Assembly (NCBI RefSeq): GCF_947495715.1
Contig: NZ_CANLZU010000007.1
Location: 62,001-126,000 of the forward strand
DNA: 64,000 nucleotides
Direction: 5' to 3'
Origin: an uncultured Oceanisphaera sp.
GTDB lineage: Bacteria; Pseudomonadota; Gammaproteobacteria; Enterobacterales; Aeromonadaceae
Part shown: in pieces, positions 1 to 9,638 of the stretch
How positions within the stretch are numbered: the first letter of the stretch is position 1
Layout: every line of letters begins with the position of its first letter
Program-made: the position numbers and the translations under genes
Notes under the pieces: model-generated
Database searches by the model: none
Told to the model about the DNA's origin: nothing
What the model saw: only the letters and a program-made list of their open reading frames with translations

Positions 1-1
1 C

Positions 2-2071
2 GCCTATTTTCGGGCGATAAAGGCCTCGGGCGTCGACTACAAAGTTGGCATCATGATCGATCCCGATACCGGTCGCTGGATGCTGGTGGCGCTCAGAAAA
101 CTGGTGCTGTTCGACCCGGTGGAAAAAACCCGTAACAGTCGAGGCGAGCTCAAGGGCTATCTGGTGATCAAGTCCAACCTCGACTTCCTGAACCCGATCG
201 TCGACAACAGCAGCCTGTTCAGCGAAGGATTCAGCCTGCTTTATCATGACAACGGGACTCGGGTGCTGGAGCAGGGAGACACCCGGCTGTCGGCCGAAGG
301 ACTGACGATACTGTCTGCACAGGAAAAAGCGACCGACGCCGAGCAGATAATCTATCAGGAAAGCCTGATGCTCGATGCCCAGCCCTATCTGGTGGGACAG
401 GTGGCCCTGATGGACAACCTCTATTTTTCCATTGGCTGGCCAACCGCCAAGCTGCACCAGTTGCTGTGGGATCTCGGCTCCAGTGCCATCAAGCATACCG
501 CTGTGGTCATGCTGTTCAGCATGCTACTGCTGTTCTGGCTGCTGAACCGAATGTTGATAAGCCCGATATTGAAACTTGACTGGGCAGCTCGTCAACTGGA
601 ACAGGGAGATAACGACTGGCATTTTTACAGCCGCAGCAATGACGAGCTGACGGGCCTGGCCAACACAGTAAAAGACATGGGCCAGACTCTAATAAGACAA
701 AAACGGGATCTGCACGAAATAGCCTACCTCGACAACCTGACCCGACTGCCGAACCGGCGCAGATTGCTGGAAGAACTGGATCTGCACTATGCCAACAGCA
801 ATGGTGGCCCCCCGGCCATTGCACTGCTGTTTCTCGATCTGGACGAATTCAAGCATATCAACGACACCATGGGCCACGAAACCGGCGACGCCATGCTGCA
901 GGCCGTGGCCCGGCGCCTGGAGCAGACTCTGCGCTGCGCCGATATCGTCAGACCGCTCGGCCCCGATGAAAAAACAGCCCATCCCCAATTGGCCCGTATG
1001 GGCGGAGACGAGTTCACCATACTGCTGCGTAACATACGGGATCGGACTGGCGCCGAAGCCGTGGCCCGGCGCATTCTTGATGCCCTCGACGCCCCGCTGG
1101 CAGTCGATGGACGAGAGCTGCGTATCGGGGCCAGCATCGGTATCGCGCTGGCCGCCGAGGTGGGAGAAAGCGTGAGTGAGTTGCTGATGAGTGCCGATCT
1201 GGCGATGTACGACGCCAAGCGCGAGGGCAAGAATACCTACCGCTTCTTCTGTCGCAGCTCGGCCATCACCTCGCTCAAGAACCTGGAAATCAAGGATGAT
1301 CTGCGCAGGGCGCTCAACCACAACGAACTGCAGCTGGCCTACCAGCCCCAGATCTGCGCCCGCAGCGGCCGTCTGGTGGGCTGCGAAGCCTTGTTGCGCT
1401 GGCATCATCCGGACAAGGGCTGGATACCGCCCGATGTGTTCATTCCCGTCGCCGAACAGTCCGGCCTGATCCTGCCGCTGGGCCGTTGGGTGATTCTGGA
1501 GGCCTGCCATCAGATAAAGGCCTGGCAGAACGCCGGAAATGCGGTGCCCCGGGTGTCGGTAAACGTTTCCTTTGTACAGCTACTCAGGGAAGACATGCAC
1601 ACTCTGCTGCATGATTGCCTGACGGGGTTGGATCTGGCTCCCGACTGCCTCGCGGTAGAGGTAACGGAGTCCAGCATCATGCAGGGAGAAGAAGCCATCT
1701 CCCAACTGAGAAAAATCCGCAAGTCCGGCATCCGGGTAGCGCTGGACGACTTCGGTACCGGTTATTCCTCCCTGAGTGCCCTGAAGGGGCTGCCGATAGA
1801 CGAGCTTAAGATAGACAAGAGCTTTGTTACCGACCTCAATCAGGGCACCGACGGCAAGGCGATCATGTCCGCCGTGATCGCCATGGCCCGGCAGTTGAAT
1901 CTGGAGGTGGTGGCCGAAGGGGTAGAAACCGACACCGAGCTGGCTTATCTGCGCCAGAAGGGAGCGGATATCATTCAGGGATATTATTTCAGCAAACCCC
2001 TGCTGCACAGCGAGTTTTCCGCCTACCTGAACCAGCACTCGGCGTCCCGGCTTCAGATAGTAGAGGGCTAG
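2..2071 (+). CDS. Membrane-bound GGDEF-EAL bifunctional c-di-GMP protein (5' end outside window)
   Basis: The frame is open to the left edge of the window, so only the C-terminal 689 residues are visible and the true start lies upstream. The visible part begins inside an extracytoplasmic sensor-like domain. A membrane segment follows near nt 495-560, then a HAMP-like linker, a GGDEF domain and an EAL domain. The diguanylate cyclase signature GGDEF is intact (nt 1001-1015), with no RxxD inhibitory site just before it and about 15 extra residues ahead of it. The phosphodiesterase domain keeps EAL (nt 1384-1392), DDFGTGYSS and VAEGVE, so both activities look possible. It probably makes or degrades cyclic di-GMP in response to a periplasmic signal. 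Which activity dominates cannot be read from sequence. A terminator follows at once. Confidence 0.93.
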   Translation, partial: AYFRAIKASGVDYKVGIMIDPDTGRWMLVALRKLVLFDPVEKTRNSRGELKGYLVIKSNLDFLNPIVDNSSLFSEGFSLLYHDNGTRVLEQGDTRLSAEGLTILSAQEKATDAEQIIYQESLMLDAQPYLVGQVALMDNLYFSIGWPTAKLHQLLWDLGSSAIKHTAVVMLFSMLLLFWLLNRMLISPILKLDWAARQLEQGDNDWHFYSRSNDELTGLANTVKDMGQTLIRQKRDLHEIAYLDNLTRLPNRRRLLEELDLHYANSNGGPPAIALLFLDLDEFKHINDTMGHETGDAMLQAVARRLEQTLRCADIVRPLGPDEKTAHPQLARMGGDEFTILLRNIRDRTGAEAVARRILDALDAPLAVDGRELRIGASIGIALAAEVGESVSELLMSADLAMYDAKREGKNTYRFFCRSSAITSLKNLEIKDDLRRALNHNELQLAYQPQICARSGRLVGCEALLRWHHPDKGWIPPDVFIPVAEQSGLILPLGRWVILEACHQIKAWQNAGNAVPRVSVNVSFVQLLREDMHTLLHDCLTGLDLAPDCLAVEVTESSIMQGEEAISQLRKIRKSGIRVALDDFGTGYSSLSALKGLPIDELKIDKSFVTDLNQGTDGKAIMSAVIAMARQLNLEVVAEGVETDTELAYLRQKGADIIQGYYFSKPLLHSEFSAYLNQHSASRLQIVEG

Positions 2072-2092
2072 TCAAGCGTGTCTCTACACCAA

Positions 2093-2131
2093 GCAAAAAG
2101 GCCGGTGGGCATTCGCCACCGGCCTTTTTAT
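2093..2131 (+). terminator. Rho-independent terminator after the GGDEF-EAL gene
   Basis: A GC-rich stem (GCCGGTGG pairing with CCACCGGC) is flanked by an A-run on the left and CCTTTTTA on the right, 25 nt after the stop codon. The A/T symmetry could let it work in both directions. Confidence 0.85.
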
Positions 2132-2485
2132 ACCAATCTAAATAAAAATATGATCTATTTGAAACTCGGAACGAGAGGCAACAGAGTCACCTCCCACGAC
2201 ACGCCATAAACCCATCCATGGGGGCTCGGAAATGCCCTCCTTGGCATTTCACGGTCGTGGGAGCCGATCTCTGCTGCCTCTCCATAGCACCGAGTTATCT
2301 GTAGGTCGCTCCACAGGCAACTCTGCAGCATTAGAGAGGATGAAGGGTTCTACTCCAGCGACCATCACATGACAGGACGTCATGTGCTGAGCGTCGCAGG
2401 GATGCGGTTCAGCGTGTCGGTGGAGTGAGCCCTTCGTTCGACCTTTACCGTGAAGCCAAGCAGATCAGTTAATTTTCCAGATTGG
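2131..2485. repeat. Composite intergenic repeat E1 (units I + III)
   Basis: No gene is seen in 2132-2523. This 355 bp stretch is nearly identical to 23389-23755. Unit I has arms CTCCCACGAC (2191-2200) and GTCGTGGGAG (2254-2263) closing over two small hairpins, one with a CCATCCATGG-type loop and one AAATGCC/GGCATTT. The pairing extends outward through GAGAGGCA / TGCCTCTC. A linker of about 90 bp leads to unit III, with arms CTCCAGCGAC (2353-2362) and GTCGGTGGAG (2416-2425) around the hairpin ACATGAC/GTCATGT and a CGCATCCCTGCG-type hairpin in reverse orientation. The element sits between the upstream terminator and the 3' end of the TDT gene. I do not know an established name or function. Confidence 0.85.
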
Positions 2486-2523
2486 TCTTACATGCAACGA
2501 GTCTACCGTTCACGTATGGCGGC

Positions 2524-3489
2524 TCAGGATTGCGCCAACCCCGGTTGGATTTTGCGCTGCGGACCGAAAAACAGCGCGAAGCGCAGGGCGACATAGGCCA
2601 CCACCAGGGTGGCCACCATCAGCTCACCGCCGGCCAGCACACGCAGCTGCTCCCGAGTATGCGTATCCAGCCCCCATTGCCCGGCCAGCGCCGCCACCTT
2701 GAACAGGGCGGTGGCACCAATCACCAGCGGAAAGGTAAAGGCCGCATAACCCGGGCTGAACGGCAGGCGCAGCAGCTTGATAAACGCCAGATAAATCAGC
2801 GTTGTCATCAGCACGGCAATGCCCAGCAGCACCGCCACCAGCAGCGGAGAAGGATTGCCGATCACCGTCAGGTAACCGGCCAGCGACAGGCTGGCCGGCG
2901 CGGCCAGAATGGCGATGGTCGGCTTGGCCGCATCCGGCACCTCGGCGCAGAAGATCAGTCGATACAGCATCATCGGCAGCATCAGGGCATAGCAGCTCAT
3001 GCCGAACCACAGCAGACCCTGAGCCAGCGGGGCCAGGGCGCCACCGGGGCTGGCAACCGCCGCCACTATGATGCCCACCGGTGGTACAAACCAGCTGGGC
3101 ACCATGTGATGCAGCCGAAAATCCTTGAGCCGATGCCAGACGAAGGTGACCAGAAACACCAGGTGCAACGCCACCGCCAACAACCAGAGCGCGGCCCCCA
3201 TGTCGCCGCCGACCGCGCTGGAGATCACCATGGTGGCCATGGCAAAGGTGGGTACCACGCTGCCCACCACCGGATGCGCCAGATCCTGCGCCAGCAGCCG
3301 GGGGTGCAGCACGAATTTGCCCACCAGTATCAGCAGCAGCACGGCGGCGATGGCCGCCCCCAGCGCCTGGGCGCCACCGGCAAACAACCCGGTATTTTCC
3401 CAGCACCAGCCCAGACTGGCGATACCCAGCGCCAGCCCGGCCATGGGGGTGGGCGCGGCGGCGAAACGTTGGCGATAAATAGTCAGCAT
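2524..3489 (-). CDS. TDT (TehA-like) family transporter
   Basis: A 321-residue hydrophobic protein with about ten predicted membrane segments, resembling the tellurite-resistance/dicarboxylate transporter (TDT) family. Family members move small acids or anions across the inner membrane (for example malate, or sulfite in fungi), and the substrate cannot be read here. I chose the ATG at 3489 because AGGAGG lies 7 nt upstream. A longer reading from 3537 adds 16 polar residues without a ribosome site. It is divergent from a LysR regulator 92 bp away, which probably controls it. The repeat element E1 lies directly behind its stop. Confidence 0.8.
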   Translation of the reverse strand: MLTIYRQRFAAAPTPMAGLALGIASLGWCWENTGLFAGGAQALGAAIAAVLLLILVGKFVLHPRLLAQDLAHPVVGSVVPTFAMATMVISSAVGGDMGAALWLLAVALHLVFLVTFVWHRLKDFRLHHMVPSWFVPPVGIIVAAVASPGGALAPLAQGLLWFGMSCYALMLPMMLYRLIFCAEVPDAAKPTIAILAAPASLSLAGYLTVIGNPSPLLVAVLLGIAVLMTTLIYLAFIKLLRLPFSPGYAAFTFPLVIGATALFKVAALAGQWGLDTHTREQLRVLAGGELMVATLVVAYVALRFALFFGPQRKIQPGLAQS

Positions 3490-3545
3490 GATGGGCCTCC
3501 TCGATAACGAGTACTCATCATAGAAAAGCCCTACCATTCATGATA

Positions 3546-3586
3546 TCTAAATGATTTAAACAAACCGTTTGGTATTTCTAAATGAT
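3546..3586. promoter_or_regulatory. Candidate LysR operator region between the TDT and LysR genes
   Basis: The 92 bp divergent intergenic region holds a 10-nt direct repeat TCTAAATGAT at 3546-3555 and 3577-3586, the second covering the LysR start codon. Between the copies is the palindrome CAAACCGTTTG (3561-3571). This is typical spacing for an autoregulated LysR-type divergent promoter, but binding is inferred only. Confidence 0.35.
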
Positions 3587-4454
3587 AAGTCTGAAACAAC
3601 TGCAGGTATTCAGCAGCATTGCCCGCCACGGCAACCTGGGGCTGGCGGCCGAAGAGTTATTTCTGAGCAAGGGCGCCCTGTCACAGGCGCTGGCCGAGCT
3701 GGAGCGTCGCCTGGGTAATCCGTTGTTTGACCGGGTGCACCCACGGCTGCAACTCAATGCACAGGGCCGACAATTGCAGCCGCTGGCCGAAGAGGTGTTG
3801 AGCCGCATTACCGACATAGAGCACCTGTTTGACGACAGCGCCGAACCCAGCGGCACCCTGCGGTTGGGCGCCAGCCAGACCATCGGCAATTACCTGCTAC
3901 CCAGGCTGTTGGCCCGGCAACCGGGGCTGCAGGCCCGGGTGTGCATCACCAACACCCACAACCTGTGTGAAATGCTGGCACGCTTCGAGCTGGATATGGC
4001 GCTGATCGAGGGAGAAAATTATCATCCGGCACTGGTCACGCAAGACTGGCTCAGCGATGAAATGCTGATCGTCACCCACCCGAACCACCCCTTGACCCGG
4101 CAGCGAACACTGAGCCTGGCGCAACTCGAACACTACGATTGGGTACTGCGTGAGCCACGGTCGGGTAACCGCGAGCAGTTTGATCGCGAGCTGCTACCCA
4201 GGCTCGGCACCTTGGGCAACATGCTGGAACTCAACACCCTGGAGTCGGTGATGCAGGCGGTAGAGCAAGGGCTGGGGCTGGCATTTGTGTCCCGCAGGGC
4301 GGCACAGGATCGGCTGGCCACCGGCCGTCTGGTAGTGGTTGATGTCAACATTCAGTTGTCGCGCACCCTGCGGCTGGCCTGGCACAAACAAAAATACCAT
4401 TCGGCCCTGCAGCGCCGCTTTATCTCCTTCTGCCTGCAACAGGGCCAAGGCTGA
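3582..4454 (+). CDS. LysR-family transcriptional regulator (divergent to TDT transporter)
   Basis: 290 residues, the normal LTTR length. An N-terminal winged helix-turn-helix (about residues 1-60, with AAEELFLSKGALSQALAELE as recognition region) is followed by a periplasmic-binding-protein-like effector domain. It is transcribed away from the TDT transporter, the usual arrangement for a LysR protein and its target. No strong Shine-Dalgarno precedes the ATG at 3582, but this start gives the standard MISLKQLQVF beginning of the family. The effector is unknown. Confidence 0.88.
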   Translation: MISLKQLQVFSSIARHGNLGLAAEELFLSKGALSQALAELERRLGNPLFDRVHPRLQLNAQGRQLQPLAEEVLSRITDIEHLFDDSAEPSGTLRLGASQTIGNYLLPRLLARQPGLQARVCITNTHNLCEMLARFELDMALIEGENYHPALVTQDWLSDEMLIVTHPNHPLTRQRTLSLAQLEHYDWVLREPRSGNREQFDRELLPRLGTLGNMLELNTLESVMQAVEQGLGLAFVSRRAAQDRLATGRLVVVDVNIQLSRTLRLAWHKQKYHSALQRRFISFCLQQGQG

Positions 4455-4580
4455 AACGGTGAGTGGCATTTACCAGAGCGGATCCACCAAGCGGGCCTTT
4501 TGCCCGGGAGTGATATAACAGTCAAAAAGTTAATCCGATGGGTATAATTCGGCTAAATCAGGATGACAGGCCAACCCCTT

Positions 4581-5510
4581 ATGAAACTCTCCCAGCTCAA
4601 TGCCTTCAAGGCTATTGTCGAATGCCGGACGGTCACCGCCGCCGCCGAGCGGCTTAATCTCAGCCAGCCGGCGGTCAGCCGCCTGCTGGCGGCGCTAGAG
4701 CAGCGACTGGGGTTCCAGCTGTTTATCCGCAAGGGCAACCGGCTGCAGCTCAGCGATGATGGCGAAGCCTTTTATCTGGAGGTAGCCAGAGCCTTCGAGG
4801 CCGTCTCCGGGCTGGATCAGGCCGCGGCCTCCATTCGCGCCCACCGGTTCGGCCGCCTCAATATTGCCGCCATGCCGCTGCTTTCCAACACCTTTCTTCC
4901 CCGTACCCTGGCCCGCTTTCTACACCAGTCACCGCAGATGAAGGTGGCACTGAAGACCTACCGTTCGGAAGAAGTGGTACACAGGGTCCAGAGCCAGACC
5001 ACCGACATCGGCTTTGCCTTTATCGATGAGCCGCTGGCCGGCGTCAGGGCCCGGCGCGTGAAATGCAAGTCGGTGTGCCTGCTGCCCGCCTCCTCGCCAT
5101 TGGCAGAAAAGTCGCATATTGATGTGGATGATCTGGCCGATCTTCCGCTGATCCGCCATGAAAAAGATGTCAGCCAGCGCCAGTTCGATGCGCTGCTGCG
5201 GCGCTACCAGTTGAATATGACCGAGCAGATAGAAGTCTCGTTGGCCACTACCGCGGCCGCGCTGGTACAAGAAGGGCTTGGCATGGCCATCACGGATCCC
5301 TTTACCGCCCGCATTGCCAGCGAGCATAACGCCGTGATAGAGCGGCCGCTGGCCTTTTCGCTGCCGTTCGAATTTGAAGTGCTCTATCCGGCTCTGCGCC
5401 CGCTCAACCGCCATGCCCAGCGCTTTATCGATCACTTTACCGCGCTGGCCGCAGACATGGGCATAGAATTAAACATGGGACCGATGCGGGACCTCTCCGA
5501 GAAAAAGTGA
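4581..5510 (+). CDS. LysR-family regulator of the opine dehydrogenase locus
   Basis: 309 residues from the ATG at 4581, which gives the canonical MKLSQLNAFKAIVE start. An alternative ATG at 4563 adds six residues. It has the N-terminal helix-turn-helix (TAAAERLNLSQPAVSRLLAAL) and a LysR substrate-binding domain, resembling the OccR/NocR-like subgroup that responds to opines or amino acids. It is encoded in the same direction and about 190 bp ahead of an opine dehydrogenase, then a YfcC-type transporter. Control of these two genes is the natural inference. The inducer is not known. Confidence 0.85.
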   Translation: MKLSQLNAFKAIVECRTVTAAAERLNLSQPAVSRLLAALEQRLGFQLFIRKGNRLQLSDDGEAFYLEVARAFEAVSGLDQAAASIRAHRFGRLNIAAMPLLSNTFLPRTLARFLHQSPQMKVALKTYRSEEVVHRVQSQTTDIGFAFIDEPLAGVRARRVKCKSVCLLPASSPLAEKSHIDVDDLADLPLIRHEKDVSQRQFDALLRRYQLNMTEQIEVSLATTAAALVQEGLGMAITDPFTARIASEHNAVIERPLAFSLPFEFEVLYPALRPLNRHAQRFIDHFTALAADMGIELNMGPMRDLSEKK

Positions 5511-5703
5511 CCTGCGTCACACTTGTCTTTCGATAATAGCGGCACGCATCATAAAATTAACACCTTACTCATCAACCAATTACATATCGACACCCGCCGA
5601 AGCATGTCTTTTCTGCATGGTTCAAGAGGGCCTGTGCATTATTCTGCGCTCCCGGTTTTTCCTAGTCTGGCGCCATCAGCAATCCACCTCCAGAGGAAAA
5701 ACC

Positions 5704-6813
5704 ATGTCCACTCGTGTCTCCGTGATCGGCTCCGGCAATGCCGGCCTGACCGCCGCCTATCATTTTTCCCTGCTGGGAGCCCGGGTCTGCCTGTACGGCG
5801 CCCCCGGCTTCGATCAGCCACTGGACGACATCGCTCAACGCGGTGGTATTCAGGCCTTGGCCGAATTCAATGGCGTGCCTCTGGAATTCGCCGGCACCCA
5901 GGCCATCGATACTCTGAGTCGCGATCTGGCCGAGGCGGTGGCCTTCTCCGATGTGCTGGTGCTGCCGGTACCCTCTTTCGCTCAGGAACCCCTGTTCAGG
6001 GCCATGCTGCCGCACCTGCGCGATGGCCAGACAATATTGCTGATGCCGGGAAATTACGGCTCCCTGGTCTTTAACCGCATCAGATTGGAAGCAGGTTATC
6101 AGACGCTGGACGTCACCCTGATCGATGCCATTTCCATCCCCTGGGCGACTCGCATCGTCGGCCCGGCGCAACTGGCCATCCTCGGCATGAAAGAGCAGCT
6201 GCCGGTGGCTGCCCTGCCCGCCAGCCGCACGCAAGAGGCCATTGAGCGCCTGCAGCCGCTGATGCCGCTGCCGCTGACCGCCCTGGACAACGTGATTGCC
6301 GCCGGGCTGGAAAACATCAATTTCGGCGGCCATCCGCTACTGACCACCCTCAACATGGGTCTGCTGGAAAATTTCAACGGCCAGTTCAATTACTACAAGG
6401 ACTGCTGTTCACCAGCCACCGCCCGGGCGGCGGCGGTCATGGAGCAGGAGCGGCTGGCGGTCGGTCAGGCTCTGGGCCTGACGCTGACATCCGAGCTGGA
6501 GGCCATGAACAGCCTGTATGGCCTGAACGCCGACAGCGTCCATGAGCTGAACCGCACCTCGGAAACCCACGGCAAGCTCAACAGCGCCCCAAAGTCGTCC
6601 CAGGACCGCTACATCACCGAAGACGCCGCCTATCTGCTGGTGCCCTGTTTCGAGTTCGGCCGGCTCGCGGGAGTAAAAACCACGCTGGTCGAATCCTGCC
6701 TGCATATCGACAACGCCTATAACGAAGCCGATTATTTCAGCAGCGGACGCACCCTGGACAAAATGGGCCTGGCCGGGAAATCGGTTCAGGAAATCATGGA
6801 ACTGGTTGCCTGA
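5704..6813 (+). CDS. NAD(P)-dependent opine (octopine/nopaline-type) dehydrogenase
   Basis: 369 residues. The N-terminal Rossmann fold starts with VIGSGNAGLTAA (GxGxxG-type dinucleotide site, residues about 6-17), followed by the helical NAD/NADP octopine/nopaline dehydrogenase C-terminal domain, which contains the ENINFGGHP region and conserved His residues. The family reversibly joins an amino acid and a 2-oxoacid into an opine. In bacteria the reaction often runs toward opine breakdown. The start at 5704 follows GAGG by about 8 nt; an in-frame extension to 5617 lacks a ribosome site. Flanked by a LysR regulator and a YfcC transporter, it looks like part of an opine or N-substituted amino acid utilisation module. 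The substrate is not identifiable from sequence. Confidence 0.85.
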   Translation: MSTRVSVIGSGNAGLTAAYHFSLLGARVCLYGAPGFDQPLDDIAQRGGIQALAEFNGVPLEFAGTQAIDTLSRDLAEAVAFSDVLVLPVPSFAQEPLFRAMLPHLRDGQTILLMPGNYGSLVFNRIRLEAGYQTLDVTLIDAISIPWATRIVGPAQLAILGMKEQLPVAALPASRTQEAIERLQPLMPLPLTALDNVIAAGLENINFGGHPLLTTLNMGLLENFNGQFNYYKDCCSPATARAAAVMEQERLAVGQALGLTLTSELEAMNSLYGLNADSVHELNRTSETHGKLNSAPKSSQDRYITEDAAYLLVPCFEFGRLAGVKTTLVESCLHIDNAYNEADYFSSGRTLDKMGLAGKSVQEIMELVA

Positions 6814-6822
6814 TACCAGGCC

Positions 6823-6843
6823 GAGAGGGCCCTCGGCCCTCTC
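6823..6843 (+). other. Intercistronic hairpin between opine dehydrogenase and transporter
   Basis: Perfect 9-bp inverted repeat GAGAGGGCC / GGCCCTCTC with a 3-nt CTC loop, 10 nt after the stop and without a T-run. It may stabilise or partly terminate the message. Confidence 0.5.
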
Positions 6844-6879
6844 GCCGGTAATCCGGTCGATGAACACAAGGACATCCTG

Positions 6880-8289
6880 ATGACCAAAATTAAGTTTCCC
6901 TCCGCCTATACCATACTGTTCCTGCTGACCATGGTGATGGCGGCACTGACCTGGATCGTTCCCGCCGGTCAGTATCAGATGGAAAAGAACGAAGCCCTGG
7001 GCCGCGAGGTACCGGTAGCAGGCTCTTATCAGTCGGTAGACGCCAACCCTCAGGGCATGGTCGAGATACTGATGGCCCCGGTGCAGGGGTTTTATGATCC
7101 GGCCAGCTATGCCGCCCGCGCCGTCGATGTGGCCCTGTTTGTGCTGGTGATCGGTGGTTTTCTGGGCGTGGTGACCCGCACCGGCGCCATCGATGCCGGC
7201 ATCAACGGCAGCATGGCCCGGCTCAAGGGCCGGGAAAAGTGGATGATCCCCTTGCTGATGGGACTGTTTGCCCTCGGCGGTACCGTCTATGGCATGGCCG
7301 AGGAAACCATCCCCTTCTATGCCCTGCTGATCCCGGTGATGATCGCCGCCGGCTACGACAGCATAGTGGGCGTCGCCATCATCATGATCGGTGCCGGTAT
7401 CGGTTGCCTGGGCTCCACCATCAACCCCTTCGCCACCGTCATCGCCTCCAATGCCGCCGAAATCAACTTCATGGACGGCTTTGGCCTGCGGCTGGCGATA
7501 TTGCTGCTGGGCTGGCTGGCCTGCGTCTTCTACGTGATGCGCTATGCAGAAAAAGTGAAACGGGATCCATCCCGCTCTCTGGTCGCCCATCAGAAGGAAG
7601 AGAACGAACGTCACTTTCTGCACGGCAAGGCACAGCAGGCTCCCGAGCTGACCCGGACCCGCAAGCTGATCCTGGCCATCTTCGCCCTGACCTTCGGTGT
7701 CATGATGTGGGGTGTGTCGGCGGGCGGCTGGTGGATGGCCGAGCTGTCGGCACTCTTTATCGGCGCCAGCATACTGGTGGGGCTGGTGGGCCGGCTGTCG
7801 GAAGCTAACCTGACCGGCAGCTTTATCGATGGCGCCCGGGATCTGCTCGGAGTAGCGCTGATTATCGCCATTGCCCGCGGCCTGGTGGTGGTAATGGATA
7901 ACGGCAATATCACCCACACCATCCTCCATTATGCCGAGGAGCTGCTGTCGGGGATGCACCAGATCGCCTTTATCAACGCCATTTACGGAATAGAAGCGGT
8001 AATGAGCCTGATAGTGCCTTCTTCCTCCGGGCTGGCGGTGCTGTCGATGCCGATACTGGCACCCCTGGCCGACTTTTCCGGCATCGGCCGCGAACTGGTG
8101 GTCACCGCCTTCCAGTCCGCCTCCGGCCTGCCCAACCTGGTGACGCCGACCTCCGGCATCGTGATGGGCGGCCTGGCCATCGGCCGGGTATCCTACGGCG
8201 TCTGGCTGAAGTTTATCGGCCCCCTGCTCGGCGTGCTGACTCTGATGGTGATGGCCATGCTCAGCCTGGGGGTGGTGCTGGGCAGTTAG
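6880..8289 (+). CDS. YfcC/ArcD-type (DcuC superfamily) membrane transporter
   Basis: 469 residues with about 12 membrane segments, matching the YfcC family of the C4-dicarboxylate/basic amino acid anion-transporter superfamily. Recognisable features are the N-terminal PSAYTILFLLT...TWIVPAGQY, the MAEETIPFY and GSTINPFAT re-entrant-type motifs, and the C-terminal PSSSGLAVLSMPILAPLAD. It is 66 bp downstream of the opine dehydrogenase in the same direction, so it probably brings in the opine substrate or exports a product. Relatives move amino acids, peptides or dicarboxylates, so the cargo is uncertain. Confidence 0.82.
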   Translation: MTKIKFPSAYTILFLLTMVMAALTWIVPAGQYQMEKNEALGREVPVAGSYQSVDANPQGMVEILMAPVQGFYDPASYAARAVDVALFVLVIGGFLGVVTRTGAIDAGINGSMARLKGREKWMIPLLMGLFALGGTVYGMAEETIPFYALLIPVMIAAGYDSIVGVAIIMIGAGIGCLGSTINPFATVIASNAAEINFMDGFGLRLAILLLGWLACVFYVMRYAEKVKRDPSRSLVAHQKEENERHFLHGKAQQAPELTRTRKLILAIFALTFGVMMWGVSAGGWWMAELSALFIGASILVGLVGRLSEANLTGSFIDGARDLLGVALIIAIARGLVVVMDNGNITHTILHYAEELLSGMHQIAFINAIYGIEAVMSLIVPSSSGLAVLSMPILAPLADFSGIGRELVVTAFQSASGLPNLVTPTSGIVMGGLAIGRVSYGVWLKFIGPLLGVLTLMVMAMLSLGVVLGS

Positions 8290-8361
8290 CCCCGATCATC
8301 AAGAACAGACAAAAAGGCGGTGTCGCCCTTGCTGGCACCCGCAAATCAGGAACATTGCTCA

Positions 8362-8398
8362 ATAAAAAAGGCCGCGGGCATAACGCCCGCGGCCTTTG
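8362..8398 (-). terminator. Terminator between convergent YfcC and sstT genes
   Basis: A 10-bp perfect stem GGCCGCGGGC / GCCCGCGGCC (8370-8379 and 8385-8394) with loop ATAAC. Read on the minus strand it is followed by TTTTTTATT, a strong terminator for sstT. In the plus direction the tail is only TTTGT, so it may also serve the YfcC gene weakly. Confidence 0.85.
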
Positions 8399-8417
8399 TC
8401 GTTCACCGGGCCGAAGG

Positions 8418-9638
8418 TCAGGCCTTGTTCTGCTCCGCCTGACAGGCGGCGGCGGTAAACAGCACGTCGGTGGAGCTGTTGAGGCCGGTTTCTGCCGAGT
8501 CTTGCAGCACACCGATGATGAAGCCCACGGCCACTACCTGCATCGCCACCTCGTTGGAGATGCCGAACAGACTGCAGGCCAGCGGGATCAGCAGCAGTGA
8601 GCCACCGGCTACACCGGAGGCACCACAGGCGGAAACGGCGGCAACCACACTCAGCAGCAGGGCCGTGGCCATGTCCACTTCTATGCCCATGGTATGCACG
8701 GCGGCCAGGGTCAGCACGGTAATGGTAATGGCGGCGCCGCCCATGTTGATGGTGGCCCCCAGCGGAATGGACACGGAGTAGGTGTCTTCATGCAGATCCA
8801 GCCGCTTGCACAGATCCATGTTTACCGGAATATTAGCGGCCGAGCTGCGGGTAAAGAAGGCGGTCACGCCGCTTTCGCGCAGGCACTTGAACACCAGCGG
8901 ATAAGGGTTGCGACGCGTCTTGAAGTAAACGATCAACGGGTTCATCACCAGCGCAATTACCGCCATCGAGCCGAGCAGGACTCCCAGCAGCCGGGCGTAC
9001 CCCCACAGGGCCTCGAAGCCGGTGCTGGCGATGGTGCTGGCCACCAGACCGAAGATACCGATGGGTGCCAGCCGAATCACAAACTTGACGATACCGGACA
9101 CACCGTTGGCCATATCCCGAAACAGATGCTTGGTGGAGTCGGCACCGTGGCGCATGGCCAGTCCCAGACCGATGGCCCAGGCCAGCACACCGATGAAGTT
9201 GCCGGTCAGCAGGGCATTAACCGGATTATCCACCACCTTGAACAGCAGCGTCTGCAGCACTTCACCAATGCCCTCGGGCGGCGAGGCCTCGGCGCCGTTG
9301 GTCACCAGCACCAGCTCGGTGGGAAAGGCAAAGCTCATCACCACCGCGGTCAGGGCGGCGGCAAAGGTACCCAGCAGGTACAGCGACAATATCGGCTTGA
9401 TGCTGGTCTGATTGCCATGCTTGTGATTGGCGATGGACGACGCCACCAGCACGAACACCAGTACGGGTGCCACGGCCTTGAGCGCGCTCACAAAAAGGCT
9501 GCCGAGCAGGCCAACCGAATTGGCGGTATCGGGCAGCAATACCGCCAGCAGGGTACCGGCGATAATGCCGATCAGAATTTGCGTCACCAGACTGACACTG
9601 TTGGTCAGCCGCAGCAGAAGAGGTTGTGCTTGGTTCAT
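8418..9638 (-). CDS. sstT: Serine/threonine:Na+ symporter SstT
   Basis: 406 residues (E. coli SstT has 414) of the dicarboxylate/amino acid:cation symporter family, which takes up serine and threonine with sodium. Family-typical stretches include [16 protein letters not shown], the glycine-rich [13 protein letters not shown] and the C-terminal [23 protein letters not shown] start at 9638 because AAGGA lies 6 nt upstream; in-frame ATGs at 9644 and 9671 are less well placed. It is transcribed alone, away from the large membrane protein gene. Confidence 0.93.
   Translation of the reverse strand: MNQAQPLLLRLTNSVSLVTQILIGIIAGTLLAVLLPDTANSVGLLGSLFVSALKAVAPVLVFVLVASSIANHKHGNQTSIKPILSLYLLGTFAAALTAVVMSFAFPTELVLVTNGAEASPPEGIGEVLQTLLFKVVDNPVNALLTGNFIGVLAWAIGLGLAMRHGADSTKHLFRDMANGVSGIVKFVIRLAPIGIFGLVASTIASTGFEALWGYARLLGVLLGSMAVIALVMNPLIVYFKTRRNPYPLVFKCLRESGVTAFFTRSSAANIPVNMDLCKRLDLHEDTYSVSIPLGATINMGGAAITITVLTLAAVHTMGIEVDMATALLLSVVAAVSACGASGVAGGSLLLIPLACSLFGISNEVAMQVVAVGFIIGVLQDSAETGLNSSTDVLFTAAACQAEQNKA

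Noticed and set aside
6409-7959. 516-codon open frame on the minus strand
   Set aside because: Antisense to the YfcC-type transporter; low-complexity His/Gln/Gly composition and no ribosome site. The plus-strand gene has clear family motifs.
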